A stretch of 32,381 nt of DNA from CADDYX01 sp045809945 (GCA_045809945.1 JBJMWW010000146.1:1-32381); one strand, 5' to 3'; counted from the first letter of the stretch, positions 23,649-31,769 are shown. Made by a program: numbers and translations. Notes: generated by a model from the sequence alone, not told the origin.

Positions 23649-24344
23649 ATGTTAAAGAAAGTCACTCTAAGCTTGTGCGCAGTACTCGCTCTGGGTTCTG
23701 TCGCTTTCGCCGGCACCTCTTCCTACTCCGGTAAGGAGATGAAGAACACCGTGCAGCAGCAGACCTGTCCCGAGTGGTACGCGAACACGGAATGGAATGT
23801 AGGCATCTGGGGGACGTACTCGTTCACCGGAACCGAATGGCGGGAAGATCGTTACCTCGGCGTGGATCACGCATGGGGCGGCGGTCTCGATGCGAAGTAC
23901 TTCTTCGCCCGTTATTTTGGTCTCGGCGTTGAGGCTTACGGTTTGCGCCTCGCCAATGGCGGTGGCCAGACGTTCTTCCTCGACAACGGTTTGATCGAGC
24001 GCATTAGTCCCGATGATCGTGACGCAGCTGGAGCAGTGCTCGGCACGTTCACGCTTCGCTATCCGATTCCGTGCACCCGCTTCGCTCCCTACGCCTTCGC
24101 CGGCGGTGGTGGCCTGTGGGGTAGCGGCGGCCGCGATGAAGTCTTCTTCGATCCCGCCACTTCCGCCGTTCTCGGCGTGCGTTCGCACGACGACAGCGGT
24201 AAGTGGGTCGGCCAGTTTGGCGGCGGATTCGAAGTCCGCATCACGCCGCACATCGGATGGACGAACGACTTCAGCTGGAACGTAGTGGACGGCTCGAAGA
24301 ACAACTTCGGCATGGTCCGTTCCGGCATTAACTTCGCGTTCTAA
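23649..24344 (+). CDS. Outer-membrane beta-barrel protein, porin/OmpA-barrel-like
   Basis: The 231-residue product has a clear signal peptide ('MLKKVTLSLCAVLALGSVAF', cut after Ala21). It then alternates short amphipathic strands and Gly/aromatic turns ('WNVGIWGTYSFTGTEW', 'WGGGLDAKYFFARYFGLGVEAYG', listed as strand regions) and ends in 'RSGINFAF', with the terminal Phe used by the BAM machinery. This fits an 8-stranded outer-membrane barrel. No peptidoglycan-binding OmpA domain follows. The gene is monocistronic: it has a strong SD, a structured 5' leader and a strong terminator after it, so it is probably abundant and regulated by itself. Ligand or pore function cannot be read from sequence. 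Confidence 0.82.
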   Translation: MLKKVTLSLCAVLALGSVAFAGTSSYSGKEMKNTVQQQTCPEWYANTEWNVGIWGTYSFTGTEWREDRYLGVDHAWGGGLDAKYFFARYFGLGVEAYGLRLANGGGQTFFLDNGLIERISPDDRDAAGAVLGTFTLRYPIPCTRFAPYAFAGGGGLWGSGGRDEVFFDPATSAVLGVRSHDDSGKWVGQFGGGFEVRITPHIGWTNDFSWNVVDGSKNNFGMVRSGINFAF

Positions 24345-24364
24345 AGACGCAGCGATAAGAATTC

Positions 24365-24402
24365 AAAACGCCGGGAGCACCGCGAGTGTTCCCGGCGTTT
24401 TT
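24365..24402 (+). terminator. Strong intrinsic terminator after the barrel gene
   Basis: AACGCCGGGAGCA (24367-24379) pairs with TGTTCCCGGCGTT (24387-24399) over 13 bases with one G-U, a 7-base loop, and the T-run 24398-24402. It begins about 20 bases after the barrel stop. Confidence 0.92.
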
Positions 24403-24459
24403 GTTTGTACCGATGCGAGCGCGAATGTTGCGAAGAAGGCTCCTCAGGTAGATTGAGGC

Positions 24460-25581
24460 ATGTCGTTCGCGCCTCTGCTCGATAATCTGGCGTTGAAGAA
24501 CAGCGCGGTCGTTCGCCGGTTCGAACGGCTGATTGCGCCGAAGACCGACCTCGAGTTCGAAGCGCTCGCGCAACGCGCCCACGCGCTCACCTTGCGCTAT
24601 TTTGGGCGGACGATGCGGTTGTTCGCGCCGCTTTACCTGTCCAACGAGTGCATCAACAACTGCCGCTACTGCGGCTTCTCGCGCGATAACCCAATTTTGC
24701 GCGTCACGCTCGATGTCGATCAAGTGGTTGCAGAAGCACGTCATCTCGCGGCGCAGGGTTTTCGCAATGTCCTGCTCGTTGCCGGCGAGCACCCGAAATT
24801 TGTCGGTCAAGGCTACCTCGCGGAGTGTGTTCGTGCCCTCGCGCCGCTCTTTCCGTCGATCTCGATCGAGGTCGCGCCGATGGAGTCGCACGAGTACGAG
24901 CCGATTGTCGACGCGGGCGCCGAAGGCCTCGTCGTCTATCAGGAGACATATGATCGCGAGATTTACTCGCGGATGCACACAGCGGGGCCGAAGCGTGATT
25001 TCAACTGGCGACTCGACGCGCCGGAACGCGCCTACGCTGCAGGTTTTCGGCGAATCGGGGTCGGTGCGCTTCTCGGTCTTGCCCCGTGGCAGCACGATGT
25101 TGTCGCATTGGCAGCGCACCTCGACTATTTGCTCAAACGCTGTTGGCAGGCGCAGATCACCGTCAGTGTCCCGCGGCTACGACCTGCGGCCGGCCAGTTC
25201 GAGCCGCAGTTTAACGTCAGCGATCGCGAGCTGGCACAAATCATTTGCGCATTGCGTGTCGCATTTCCGCAGGTCGGAATTGTCCTGAGCACACGCGAGC
25301 GAGCCGCGCTGCGCGATGCGCTGGTTAACTTCGGCGTTACGATGATGAGCGCGGGCAGTCACACTGAGCCAGGTGGTTATACCAAGCAGGGCAGCGAAGA
25401 CCTGCATCTCACGGTGCGCGGCCGCAGCGTCGCTCCCGAAACGCAGGCTCCTGACGACATTGCAGCGGCGCAGTTCGAGATCAGTGACGACCGGTCAGTT
25501 TCCGAAGTCGCAGCCACCCTGAAGCGACGCGGTTTTGAACCGGTCTGGAAAGATTGGGATCAGGTGCTGGTCGCGCGATGA
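24460..25581 (+). CDS. thiH: 2-iminoacetate synthase ThiH (radical SAM tyrosine lyase)
   Basis: ThiH cleaves tyrosine with a radical SAM mechanism to give dehydroglycine for the thiazole ring of thiamine. The 373 residues include the [4Fe-4S] motif C64-x3-C68-x2-C71 ('CINNCRYCGF') directly after 'PLYLSNE', and 'LLVAGEHPKF' as the glycine-rich SAM contact. 'VVYQETYDREIYSRMH', 'GVGALLGL' and 'SVPRLRPA' are ThiH-specific stretches, and 'MSAGSHTEPGGY' occurs near the C-terminus. Length is normal. A GAGG lies only one base from the ATG. Its TGA overlaps the thiS ATG (ATGA, 25578-25581). Unlike the usual thiS-thiG-thiH order, thiS follows it and thiG is absent from the window. Confidence 0.95.
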   Translation: MSFAPLLDNLALKNSAVVRRFERLIAPKTDLEFEALAQRAHALTLRYFGRTMRLFAPLYLSNECINNCRYCGFSRDNPILRVTLDVDQVVAEARHLAAQGFRNVLLVAGEHPKFVGQGYLAECVRALAPLFPSISIEVAPMESHEYEPIVDAGAEGLVVYQETYDREIYSRMHTAGPKRDFNWRLDAPERAYAAGFRRIGVGALLGLAPWQHDVVALAAHLDYLLKRCWQAQITVSVPRLRPAAGQFEPQFNVSDRELAQIICALRVAFPQVGIVLSTRERAALRDALVNFGVTMMSAGSHTEPGGYTKQGSEDLHLTVRGRSVAPETQAPDDIAAAQFEISDDRSVSEVAATLKRRGFEPVWKDWDQVLVAR

Positions 25582-25778
25582 ATCTCTGGTTAAACGGGGA
25601 GCGCGTCGAAATCGACGATGCGCAGACGATCGCCGACCTCGCGAGGCGGCTCGGCCTCGCGCCGCATACTGTTTTAATCGAGCAGAATGGCGCTGCGCTT
25701 CACCAGCGCGAGTGGACGGAGCGGCGGGTGCGAGATGATGATCGCATCGAATTCGTGCGCGTGGTCGCTGGCGGATGA
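25578..25778 (+). CDS. thiS: Thiamine sulfur carrier protein ThiS
   Basis: ThiS is a ubiquitin-fold carrier whose C-terminal glycine is made a thiocarboxylate and delivers sulfur to the thiazole. The 66 residues begin 'MNLWLNGERVEID' and end 'RVVAGG', the required Gly-Gly terminus. The middle 'TIADLARRLGL' and 'VLIEQNGAAL' match the family's helix and strand. ATG 25578 overlaps the thiH stop by 4 bases, indicating coupled translation; the frame opened at 25554 would add residues inside thiH. ThiF, which would activate it, is not in the window. Confidence 0.93.
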   Translation: MNLWLNGERVEIDDAQTIADLARRLGLAPHTVLIEQNGAALHQREWTERRVRDDDRIEFVRVVAGG

Positions 25779-25814
25779 GTAGCTAGTCGCGGCTCTTCGT
25801 CAGAACGTTATTGC

Positions 25815-27206
25815 TCAGGCCGCGGTTCGCACTACCACGCGCATGCCATCCACCGTGATCACCGAAACGCGCGTGTCGGACGCGATATATTCGCCTTCGG
25901 TCACGACGTCGACCACCTGATCAGCGAATTGCGCTTTGCCACTTGGCCGCAATGTTGTCAGTGCGATGCCATTCATGCCCGTCGAGATCCGTAACGGATT
26001 CACGAACTGGCGCGTAGTCGTCGCAAGCGACGGTCCGGGCGGGTTGGTCGTAGAAAGCACAAATCGGCGATAGATGCTCGTCCGCGGGAGGAAGCGTGCG
26101 AGCAGCGTGATGACAATCGCTGCTGCGAAGATTGCGATTGCCAGGTTGAGTAAAGGCGCGGCGAGCACTCCCGGCGATGGAATTAAACGCTCGCCCGGAT
26201 AGCGATCGATCATTGCCCAGAGCAGCGAGGCCAGCATCAGGAATACGCCGAGCACGCCGAAGACAATCGTCGAATGCGCGAAAAAGAGGATTTCAACGAT
26301 CACCAGCATGAAGCCGAGGGCGAAGAGCACGACAACCTCCCAGCCGGCGAGGCCGGCGATGTAGTGGCCGGCAAAAAATAACGCGAAGCAGATGGCCGCG
26401 ATGATTCCCGGCAGGCTTGCACCCGGAATTTTGAATTCGAGATACGCGCCCACAATTCCGGCCAGCAGCAGCAACGGCGCAAGCGCGGTGATCCAAAACG
26501 CGAGTCGCTCAAATCCAGTCGGCTGGAAGGAGAAAACGCGGCCGCTGAGCTTCGCCTTTGCGACCAGATCAGCGATCGAATCTACTACGCCATCTGCGAG
26601 CAGCGGTTTTCCATTGATCTGCTCCGTTGCCTCCTGCGCGCTCAGCGTCAGGAGTGAACCTTTCGGATGCACGATGCGTTCGCCGATCTTCACTTCCTTG
26701 TCCTTGTTCATGAACGCTTCGCCGACGTCGGGATTGTGGCCGTTGCGAACCGCCGAGCCGCGAATGAGAGCGGACCAATAGGAGAGGGTCTTATCGCGAA
26801 TCGTCTCCGGCAGGTCCTGACCGGTTGACAGTATGGGAGCGGCCGCTCCGATCGCGCTCACTGGTGCCATGTAAATGTGCTTGGTTGCCAATGCGATCAG
26901 CGAACCGGCGGACCCTGCGTTCGAATTGATGAATGTGTAGGTGGGGATCGTTGCGCGATTGAGAGCCGAGGTGATTTGTTCGGCGGAATCGAGTCGCCCT
27001 CCGTACGTGTTCATGTCGAGCACAAGCGCGGAGGCGCCGGCTGTTTCCGCTGCTTTCTGCGCGCGCCGCAAAAAGAAAAACATCGCCGGCGTGACTTCGC
27101 CCTGCAGCGGGACGACGACGACATCGCCTTTCGCGGCCACGTCGCGCGCTTGCGCCGTGCCGCTGGCAAGAACCGCAACGAGCAGGAATCGAAGCAAGCT
27201 TCTCAT
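25815..27206 (-). CDS. NfeD-family membrane-bound ClpP-class serine protease
   Basis: Full-length NfeD proteins join a ClpP/SppA-like serine protease to membrane helices and an OB-fold, and act on membrane proteins with stomatin/flotillin partners. The 463 residues start with a signal peptide (1-20). The protease domain contains 'LVLDMNTYGGRLDSAEQI' (61-78) and the probable nucleophile Ser99 in 'NAGSAGSLIALATKHIYMAP'. A membrane region of about five helices follows (approximately 225-375), then the NfeD OB-fold with 'GMNGIALTTLRPSGKAQF' and 'YIASDTRVSVITVDG'. ATG 27206 is chosen because the signal peptide begins there; the longer frame from 27407 reads through a palindromic repeat and into dnaG. 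No floA/stomatin gene is adjacent. It is divergent from dnaG. Confidence 0.9.
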   Translation of the reverse strand: MRSLLRFLLVAVLASGTAQARDVAAKGDVVVVPLQGEVTPAMFFFLRRAQKAAETAGASALVLDMNTYGGRLDSAEQITSALNRATIPTYTFINSNAGSAGSLIALATKHIYMAPVSAIGAAAPILSTGQDLPETIRDKTLSYWSALIRGSAVRNGHNPDVGEAFMNKDKEVKIGERIVHPKGSLLTLSAQEATEQINGKPLLADGVVDSIADLVAKAKLSGRVFSFQPTGFERLAFWITALAPLLLLAGIVGAYLEFKIPGASLPGIIAAICFALFFAGHYIAGLAGWEVVVLFALGFMLVIVEILFFAHSTIVFGVLGVFLMLASLLWAMIDRYPGERLIPSPGVLAAPLLNLAIAIFAAAIVITLLARFLPRTSIYRRFVLSTTNPPGPSLATTTRQFVNPLRISTGMNGIALTTLRPSGKAQFADQVVDVVTEGEYIASDTRVSVITVDGMRVVVRTAA

Positions 27207-27220
27207 TCGGAGGCCGAGTA

Positions 27221-27293
27221 TGTCATTCCGGGTGCAGTCGAGGAATCTTCGTTTTTCTGGAGCGAAGATGCCTCGACTGCACTCGACATGACA
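27221..27293. repeat. GTCAT-type palindromic repeat, best copy, between nfeD and dnaG
   Basis: Two 31-base arms (27221-27251 and 27263-27293) are inverted with 27 matches around an 11-base loop. The outer ends are TGTCAT/ATGACA, the arm core is GTGCAGTCGAGG, and the inner ends are ATCTTCG/CGAAGAT. It fills most of the 118-base divergent promoter region and can form a long hairpin in either transcript. Confidence 0.85.
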
Positions 27294-27324
27294 ACTGTCC
27301 GCGCGAGAAGGTAACTTGTCACGC

Positions 27325-29136
27325 ATGGCCATCCCTCCGGAAACAATCGAGCAGATCGCCGCGGCCAACGGCGTCGTCGAAGTAATCGGCTCGTATTTCC
27401 CGCTCAAGCGCGCCGGAGCGAATTACAAGGCGCTCTGCCCGTTCCATCAGGAGAAAACGCCGTCGTTCACGGTCAGTCCGTCACGCCAGACGTTTCACTG
27501 CTTCGGCTGCGGCGTCGGCGGAAGCGTCTTTCGTTTCGTGATGGAATACGAGCACGTCGATTTTCCGGCGGCGGTGCGACGACTCGCCGCGCGTGTCGGC
27601 ATTCCGGTCATCGAGCAGGGGGGTGGCCCGTCTGGTGGCGATGATCGCCAGCAGGAAACCCGGCGCACGCTTCTACAACTGCACAGCGAAGCGGCCGAGT
27701 GGTTTCACGAAAAGCTGATGCGCTCAAAGCTCGGCGAACCGGCGCGCGAGTATTTGAAGAAGCGCGGGATCGACAAACGTATCGCGCTGGATTGGCAGCT
27801 TGGGTTTGCGCCGGAGAGCTGGGACGCATTTCTGAAATGGGCCCTCGAGCGCGGCTATCGACGTGCGCAAATCGTGCAGAGCGGACTCGTTAAACCGCGC
27901 GACGAGAATCGGCCGGACGGTGAAGTTTACGATCGGTTCCGCAATCGGATCATGTTCCCGATCTGCAACGATATCGGTGAGGTGATTGCGTTCAGCGGCC
28001 GCGTCCTGCAAGGCGAAGCCGAAGGCGCGAAATATCTGAATTCACCGGAGACGCCCTTGTTTCGAAAAGGCCGCGTGCTATTCGGGTTGCACAAGACGAA
28101 GCGCGATTTGATCGAGGCGAAAAGCGCGATCGTTTGCGAGGGTCAGCTCGATCTCATCACGCTGTTCGAAGCAGGAATTCGGAATGTCGTGGCGCCGCAG
28201 GGCACGGCGTTCACTGAAGACCAGGCTCGGGTGCTGAAACGCTACGTCGATGAAGTCGTGCTTTGTTTCGATGCCGATGCCGCGGGTCAAAAGGCAGCGG
28301 AACGCTCGCTCGACGCGCTGTTGCAGACCGACCTGATTGTGCGCGTGGCGGAAATGCCAGCCGGCGAAGATCCGGACTCGATGATTCGTCGCGGTGGCCG
28401 AGAGGAATTCGAACACCGAATTGTCGACGCGCGTGACTTCTTCGACGTCTGGCTGGAGCGCGAAACCGCGGGCGTAGATCTGAGCGCACTTGGCCCGAAG
28501 ATGCAGTTGGCTCGGAAGCTGGCGGAAACGCTCGAACGCGTTCGCGATCCAATGATACGCGGCGAAGTTGCCAGCCGCGTGAGTGCGCGAATTGGAATAC
28601 CCGCGCGGGACTTCCAGCGCCTGATCGCAGTGCGGCCGAAGTTTGCCAGCGATCAGCCTCAGGAACAGGCGCAGAAATCGTTGCCTCCACCGCGTCATGA
28701 TATCGAGATGCTGTGTGTGCTCGCGCTGCATGATCGCGAGGCACGAGAATTCTTGTTGTCGCAGAACTGGCGCGAGGTGCTTGCGCAAACGCCCGATGCC
28801 GAAATGCTGGCTCGCATGCTCGACACGCAGATCGATCCGGAGGAGGCGGCTTCGCTGAATGCATTCATGGCGACGCTCAGTGCAGCGGAGGAGGGGCTCG
28901 TTTCTCGTTGGATGGTCGAAAAAGTGCCGCCAAATGGGTTGGCCGTCGCGCGCGGCTGGTGGGGCGGCCTCCAACAGGCGGTGCTCCGTCGCCAGCTTCA
29001 GATTGCCGAAGGACGAATGAAATTGCCCCGCCTCAGCACCGGGGAGGAAGTTGTTCTCCAGAAACAAATTGTTGACCTCCGAAAGCAGCTAGATGAGCTT
29101 TCTGCGCTTTCGTCTGCCCGCGTGCTCGACTCGTAG
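27325..29136 (+). CDS. dnaG: DNA primase
   Basis: DnaG makes RNA primers at the replication fork. From ATG 27325 the product is 603 residues. The zinc-binding domain has C38, H41, C59 and C62 ('CPFHQEKTPSF', 'FHCFGCG'). The catalytic core contains 'PICNDIGEVIAFSGR', 'KYLNSPETPLFRKGRVLFGL' (residues about 235-254), Toprim Glu272 ('CEGQLDL') and D316/D318 ('FDADAAGQ'). The C-terminal helicase-binding part is poorly conserved, as usual. GAAGG at 27306-27310 could serve either this ATG or an in-frame TTG at 27316; 'MAIPPETIEQI' is the family's normal start. It begins the dnaG-rpoD macromolecular synthesis pair, with rpoD 14 bases downstream. Confidence 0.95.
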   Translation: MAIPPETIEQIAAANGVVEVIGSYFPLKRAGANYKALCPFHQEKTPSFTVSPSRQTFHCFGCGVGGSVFRFVMEYEHVDFPAAVRRLAARVGIPVIEQGGGPSGGDDRQQETRRTLLQLHSEAAEWFHEKLMRSKLGEPAREYLKKRGIDKRIALDWQLGFAPESWDAFLKWALERGYRRAQIVQSGLVKPRDENRPDGEVYDRFRNRIMFPICNDIGEVIAFSGRVLQGEAEGAKYLNSPETPLFRKGRVLFGLHKTKRDLIEAKSAIVCEGQLDLITLFEAGIRNVVAPQGTAFTEDQARVLKRYVDEVVLCFDADAAGQKAAERSLDALLQTDLIVRVAEMPAGEDPDSMIRRGGREEFEHRIVDARDFFDVWLERETAGVDLSALGPKMQLARKLAETLERVRDPMIRGEVASRVSARIGIPARDFQRLIAVRPKFASDQPQEQAQKSLPPPRHDIEMLCVLALHDREAREFLLSQNWREVLAQTPDAEMLARMLDTQIDPEEAASLNAFMATLSAAEEGLVSRWMVEKVPPNGLAVARGWWGGLQQAVLRRQLQIAEGRMKLPRLSTGEEVVLQKQIVDLRKQLDELSALSSARVLDS

Positions 29137-29150
29137 TCGCTGGGGGGGCA

Positions 29151-31013
29151 GTGAAGCATCCTGTCCGGGTCTTCAACAGCACAACCTTGTCAAACAAGTC
29201 GAAAAGATACGCTCCTGCGCATCGGCCGAAGAAAACGGCAGCGAAGACAAAACCAGCCAAACGCGTCGAAAAATCCGTGGCGCGTCCGCAGCGTAAGGAG
29301 CCATTAGTCACGTCGCGAAAAAAGGCCGCGGAATCGCTCGTTAAGCCATCCGGCGCAGTCATCGACCTGATGGCGGTTTCAACGACGGAGCTCGTCCTCA
29401 ATGGCGCACGCGGCGATGTGCAGGCGCGCGTTCGCGAACTGATCAAGCTCGCCAAGGAGCAGGGCTACCTGACCTTTGACGATCTGAACGAAGCGCTGCC
29501 GTCGGATATGACGGATGCCGATCAGCTCGACGGCATTTTGACGCAATTGCGGCGGCTTGAGATCGACATCATCGAGGCGTCCGAAGTCGATCGCTACAAA
29601 GACGGGAAAAAAGACGCGGACGACGAGGAGGAAGAGAAGCCCGAAACGAAGCTCGATATCCTCGACGATCCGGTGCGGATGTATCTGAAGCAGATGGGTC
29701 AGGTGCCGCTGCTTACGCGCGAGCAGGAAGTCGAGATTTCCAAGCGGATCGAGGAAGCGGAGATCATGGTGCAGAAGCTGATCAACCGCTTCGGATTCAT
29801 CGCGCAGGCGCACCTCGACCTGGCGGCAAAACTCGCGGAGGGCGGCGAGCGGTTCGATCGCGTGATTCTCGACAAGAAGATCGAGAGTCGCGAGCGCTAC
29901 ATGAAGATTCTGCCGCGCCTGTGCAAACAGGTGGACAAGCTCGGGGCGGCGATTGGCAAGCAGTACGGACAACTTTCACACGCGGCGCGACCGACGCCGG
30001 CCAAGACGAAGGCGTTAAATAGATCGATCGTCGCGCTGCAGAAGCTTTATCCGAAGTTCTACTTCAAGCAGAAGGTGACCGAAGAGTTCGTTCACCTCGC
30101 GGACGAGAGGTTTCAAATCCTTACCGCCTTACGCGCCGAGATGGAGAAACATACCGGTGATCGCAAATCCAAAGCACTGCTCAGCCAGCGCTTAACCGAT
30201 TTGGAGACAACGCTGTGGATGTCGCTCAATGAATACCACGCCCAGTACCAGGACTTGAAGGGTTGGCTGCGCAAAGCGCTGCGCGCCAAAACGGAAATGG
30301 TGGAAGCGAATTTGCGTCTCGTGATTTCGATCGCGAAGAAATACACCAACCGCGGACTCTCATTCCTCGATCTGATCCAGGAAGGCAATATGGGTCTGAT
30401 GAAAGCGGTCGAAAAATTCGAGTACCGCCGCGGCTATAAATTTTCTACTTACGCCACGTGGTGGATCCGCCAGGCAATCACGCGTTCGATTGCGGACCAG
30501 GCGCGCACCATTCGCATTCCGGTGCACATGATCGAGACGATCAACAAACTGATGCGGGTGCAGAAGCAGCTCGTGCAGGAGTACGGGCGCGAGCCGTCGC
30601 CGGAAGAAGTGGCGGAAGAAATTCTGCTGCCGGTCGATCGGGTCCGCGCGGTTCTGAAAATGGCGCAGCAGCCGATCTCGTTGCAGGCCCCGGTCGGCGA
30701 AAGCGAGGAAACAAACTTCGGCGATTTCATCGAAGACAAGGGTGCGGAGAACCCGAGCGACATGACCGCGATTGTGTTGCTGAAGGAGAAGATTAAAGAC
30801 GTGCTGGAGACATTGACGGAGCGCGAACGACAGGTGCTGGAGCAGCGTTTCGGTCTTGTCGACGGCTACAGCCGCACCCTTGAAGAAGTGGGCCGGCAAT
30901 TCCGCGTCACGCGCGAACGGATCCGTCAGATCGAAGCCAAAGCGTTGCGCAAGATGCGGCACCCGACGCGCATTCGTCAGCTCGAAGGTTTTCTCGATGC
31001 CGCCGAAGTTTAG
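29151..31013 (+). CDS. rpoD: Housekeeping RNA polymerase sigma factor RpoD (sigma-70)
   Basis: RpoD directs RNA polymerase to most promoters. The 620 residues contain a Lys-rich N-terminal stretch (1-68), a region 1.1-like domain ('IKLAKEQGYLTFDDLNEALP', about 97-116), and an acidic linker ('KKDADDEEEEKPE'). Region 1.2 follows ('DPVRMYLKQMGQVPLLT'), then a non-conserved spacer. Regions 2.1-2.4 include 'LVISIAKKYTNRGLSFLDLI' and 'YKFSTYATWWIRQAITR'; region 3 and 4.2 include 'TLEEVGRQFRVTRERIRQIE'. Start is GTG 29151, preceded by a G-run (29142-29148) that can act as ribosome site. The position after dnaG is the classic arrangement. The 6S RNA in this window is its expected regulator. Confidence 0.95.
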   Translation: MKHPVRVFNSTTLSNKSKRYAPAHRPKKTAAKTKPAKRVEKSVARPQRKEPLVTSRKKAAESLVKPSGAVIDLMAVSTTELVLNGARGDVQARVRELIKLAKEQGYLTFDDLNEALPSDMTDADQLDGILTQLRRLEIDIIEASEVDRYKDGKKDADDEEEEKPETKLDILDDPVRMYLKQMGQVPLLTREQEVEISKRIEEAEIMVQKLINRFGFIAQAHLDLAAKLAEGGERFDRVILDKKIESRERYMKILPRLCKQVDKLGAAIGKQYGQLSHAARPTPAKTKALNRSIVALQKLYPKFYFKQKVTEEFVHLADERFQILTALRAEMEKHTGDRKSKALLSQRLTDLETTLWMSLNEYHAQYQDLKGWLRKALRAKTEMVEANLRLVISIAKKYTNRGLSFLDLIQEGNMGLMKAVEKFEYRRGYKFSTYATWWIRQAITRSIADQARTIRIPVHMIETINKLMRVQKQLVQEYGREPSPEEVAEEILLPVDRVRAVLKMAQQPISLQAPVGESEETNFGDFIEDKGAENPSDMTAIVLLKEKIKDVLETLTERERQVLEQRFGLVDGYSRTLEEVGRQFRVTRERIRQIEAKALRKMRHPTRIRQLEGFLDAAEV

Positions 31014-31063
31014 GGGCCGGTCAGCGTCGCAACTTTCGCTATAGCAGCTAGTTCAATCACACG

Positions 31064-31414
31064 ATGAATCGTGACGACGATCCGCAGCTTTGGGACCTGC
31101 TCGGCAAATCCGCCCCGCCGCAGGTGTCATCGTTCTTCGCACGCAACGTCGTTCGCGAGATTCGCAAAATGAAGTCAGCGCGCTGGCCCTTCCTCGCCTG
31201 GTTAAATCTTCGCTGGCTCGCACCTGCTGCCGGCGTCGCGGCGGTGCTCATCGCCGGCGTGCTCGCGATTCATCAACCTCCCGCTCGGAATTCGGTTAAC
31301 AGCCCGGTCGTCGCAAAAGCCGATCTGGATGACGATGTTGCCGCAGATTTGGACGATCTCGTTGCCTCGGACGACGAGGCCGACGACGACGACGCTGGGA
31401 CGACGATTCGCTAA
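31064..31414 (+). CDS. Small membrane protein with acidic tail, possible sigma-regulator-like
   Basis: The product is 116 residues. The N-terminal half is cytoplasmic-looking: 'LWDLLGKSAPPQVSSFFARN' (9-28) then 'VVREIRKMKSARW'. One membrane helix follows ('WLAPAAGVAAVLIAGVLAI', about 50-68), then a strongly acidic tail with many Asp. The 'LWxLLGK..PP..SxFFxRNVxREIR' pattern resembles small membrane proteins that I recall beside ECF sigma factor genes in Verrucomicrobia, where they may be anti-sigma partners. Here it follows rpoD by 50 bases and is probably on the same transcript. I assign no function; the anti-sigma idea is inference from pattern and position. It is followed by a bidirectional terminator. 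Confidence 0.75.
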   Translation: MNRDDDPQLWDLLGKSAPPQVSSFFARNVVREIRKMKSARWPFLAWLNLRWLAPAAGVAAVLIAGVLAIHQPPARNSVNSPVVAKADLDDDVAADLDDLVASDDEADDDDAGTTIR

Positions 31415-31451
31415 AAAAATCAACCGCCGCTATCGCGACGGTTGATCTTTT
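31412..31451. terminator. Bidirectional intrinsic terminator
   Basis: ATCAACCG (31419-31426) pairs with CGGTTGAT (31439-31446); an inner CGC/GCG (31428-31430 with 31435-31437) extends the stem. On the plus strand CTTTTTC follows; on the minus strand the A-run 31413-31419 reads as seven T. It can end the dnaG-rpoD transcript and the convergent Tyr-rich gene. A second hairpin, GGGAAGC/GCTTCCC (31459-31465 with 31471-31477), lies beside it on the minus-strand side. Confidence 0.88.
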
Positions 31452-31538
31452 TCTGCAGGGGAAGCGGGTAGCTTCCCATCCCTGAACCCCTACGGGAAGC
31501 TAATCAGCTTGGCCTGCAAATTAATGGCCGGTTCGCGC

Positions 31539-31769
31539 TTACCTATAGTGGCGGTAGTAGACGCGATGCCCGTGATGCCAGTACCACCGCGGCGCGACAT
31601 ACACCGCCGGCGCGTAGTACGGGGCATAGTAACCGTATGGATAATATGCCGGATAAAACGGGAAACCGAGCCCGATACCGATCGCCACGCCCGCGTCGGA
31701 ACGCGATGGAGTTGCAAAAGCAAATCCGGCAACCGCAATTGTAATTAGAAGAAGCTTTTTCCAGTTCAC
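31539..31769 (-). CDS. Small secreted Tyr/Pro-rich protein
   Basis: From GTG 31769 the product is 76 residues. A signal peptide ('NWKKLLLITIAVAGFAFA') is followed by 'GVAIGIGLGFPFYPAYYPYG' and a tail of repeated Tyr/Pro/Ala/His ending 'GHRVYYRHYR'. Short exported proteins with Tyr-rich repeats and a final W-x-x-GHR-YY pattern are widespread in Gram-negative bacteria and lack a known role. The 31811 alternative (also GTG) adds 14 residues ahead of the signal peptide and is less likely. The composition is low-complexity, but the signal peptide, intact frame and dedicated terminator support a real gene. It is possibly surface or periplasmic. Confidence 0.65.
   Translation of the reverse strand: MNWKKLLLITIAVAGFAFATPSRSDAGVAIGIGLGFPFYPAYYPYGYYAPYYAPAVYVAPRWYWHHGHRVYYRHYR

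Noticed and set aside
24403..24459. TPP riboswitch upstream of thiH
   Set aside because: Only 57 bases separate the terminator from thiH, and no THI-box core such as CTGAGA is present.
27207..27407. Longer NfeD start at 27407
   Set aside because: The extension reads through the palindromic repeat and overlaps dnaG antisense; the signal peptide begins at 27206.
28078..29067. 329-codon minus-strand frame opposite dnaG
   Set aside because: It is fully inside dnaG, its composition mirrors primase codons, and no motif is recognisable.
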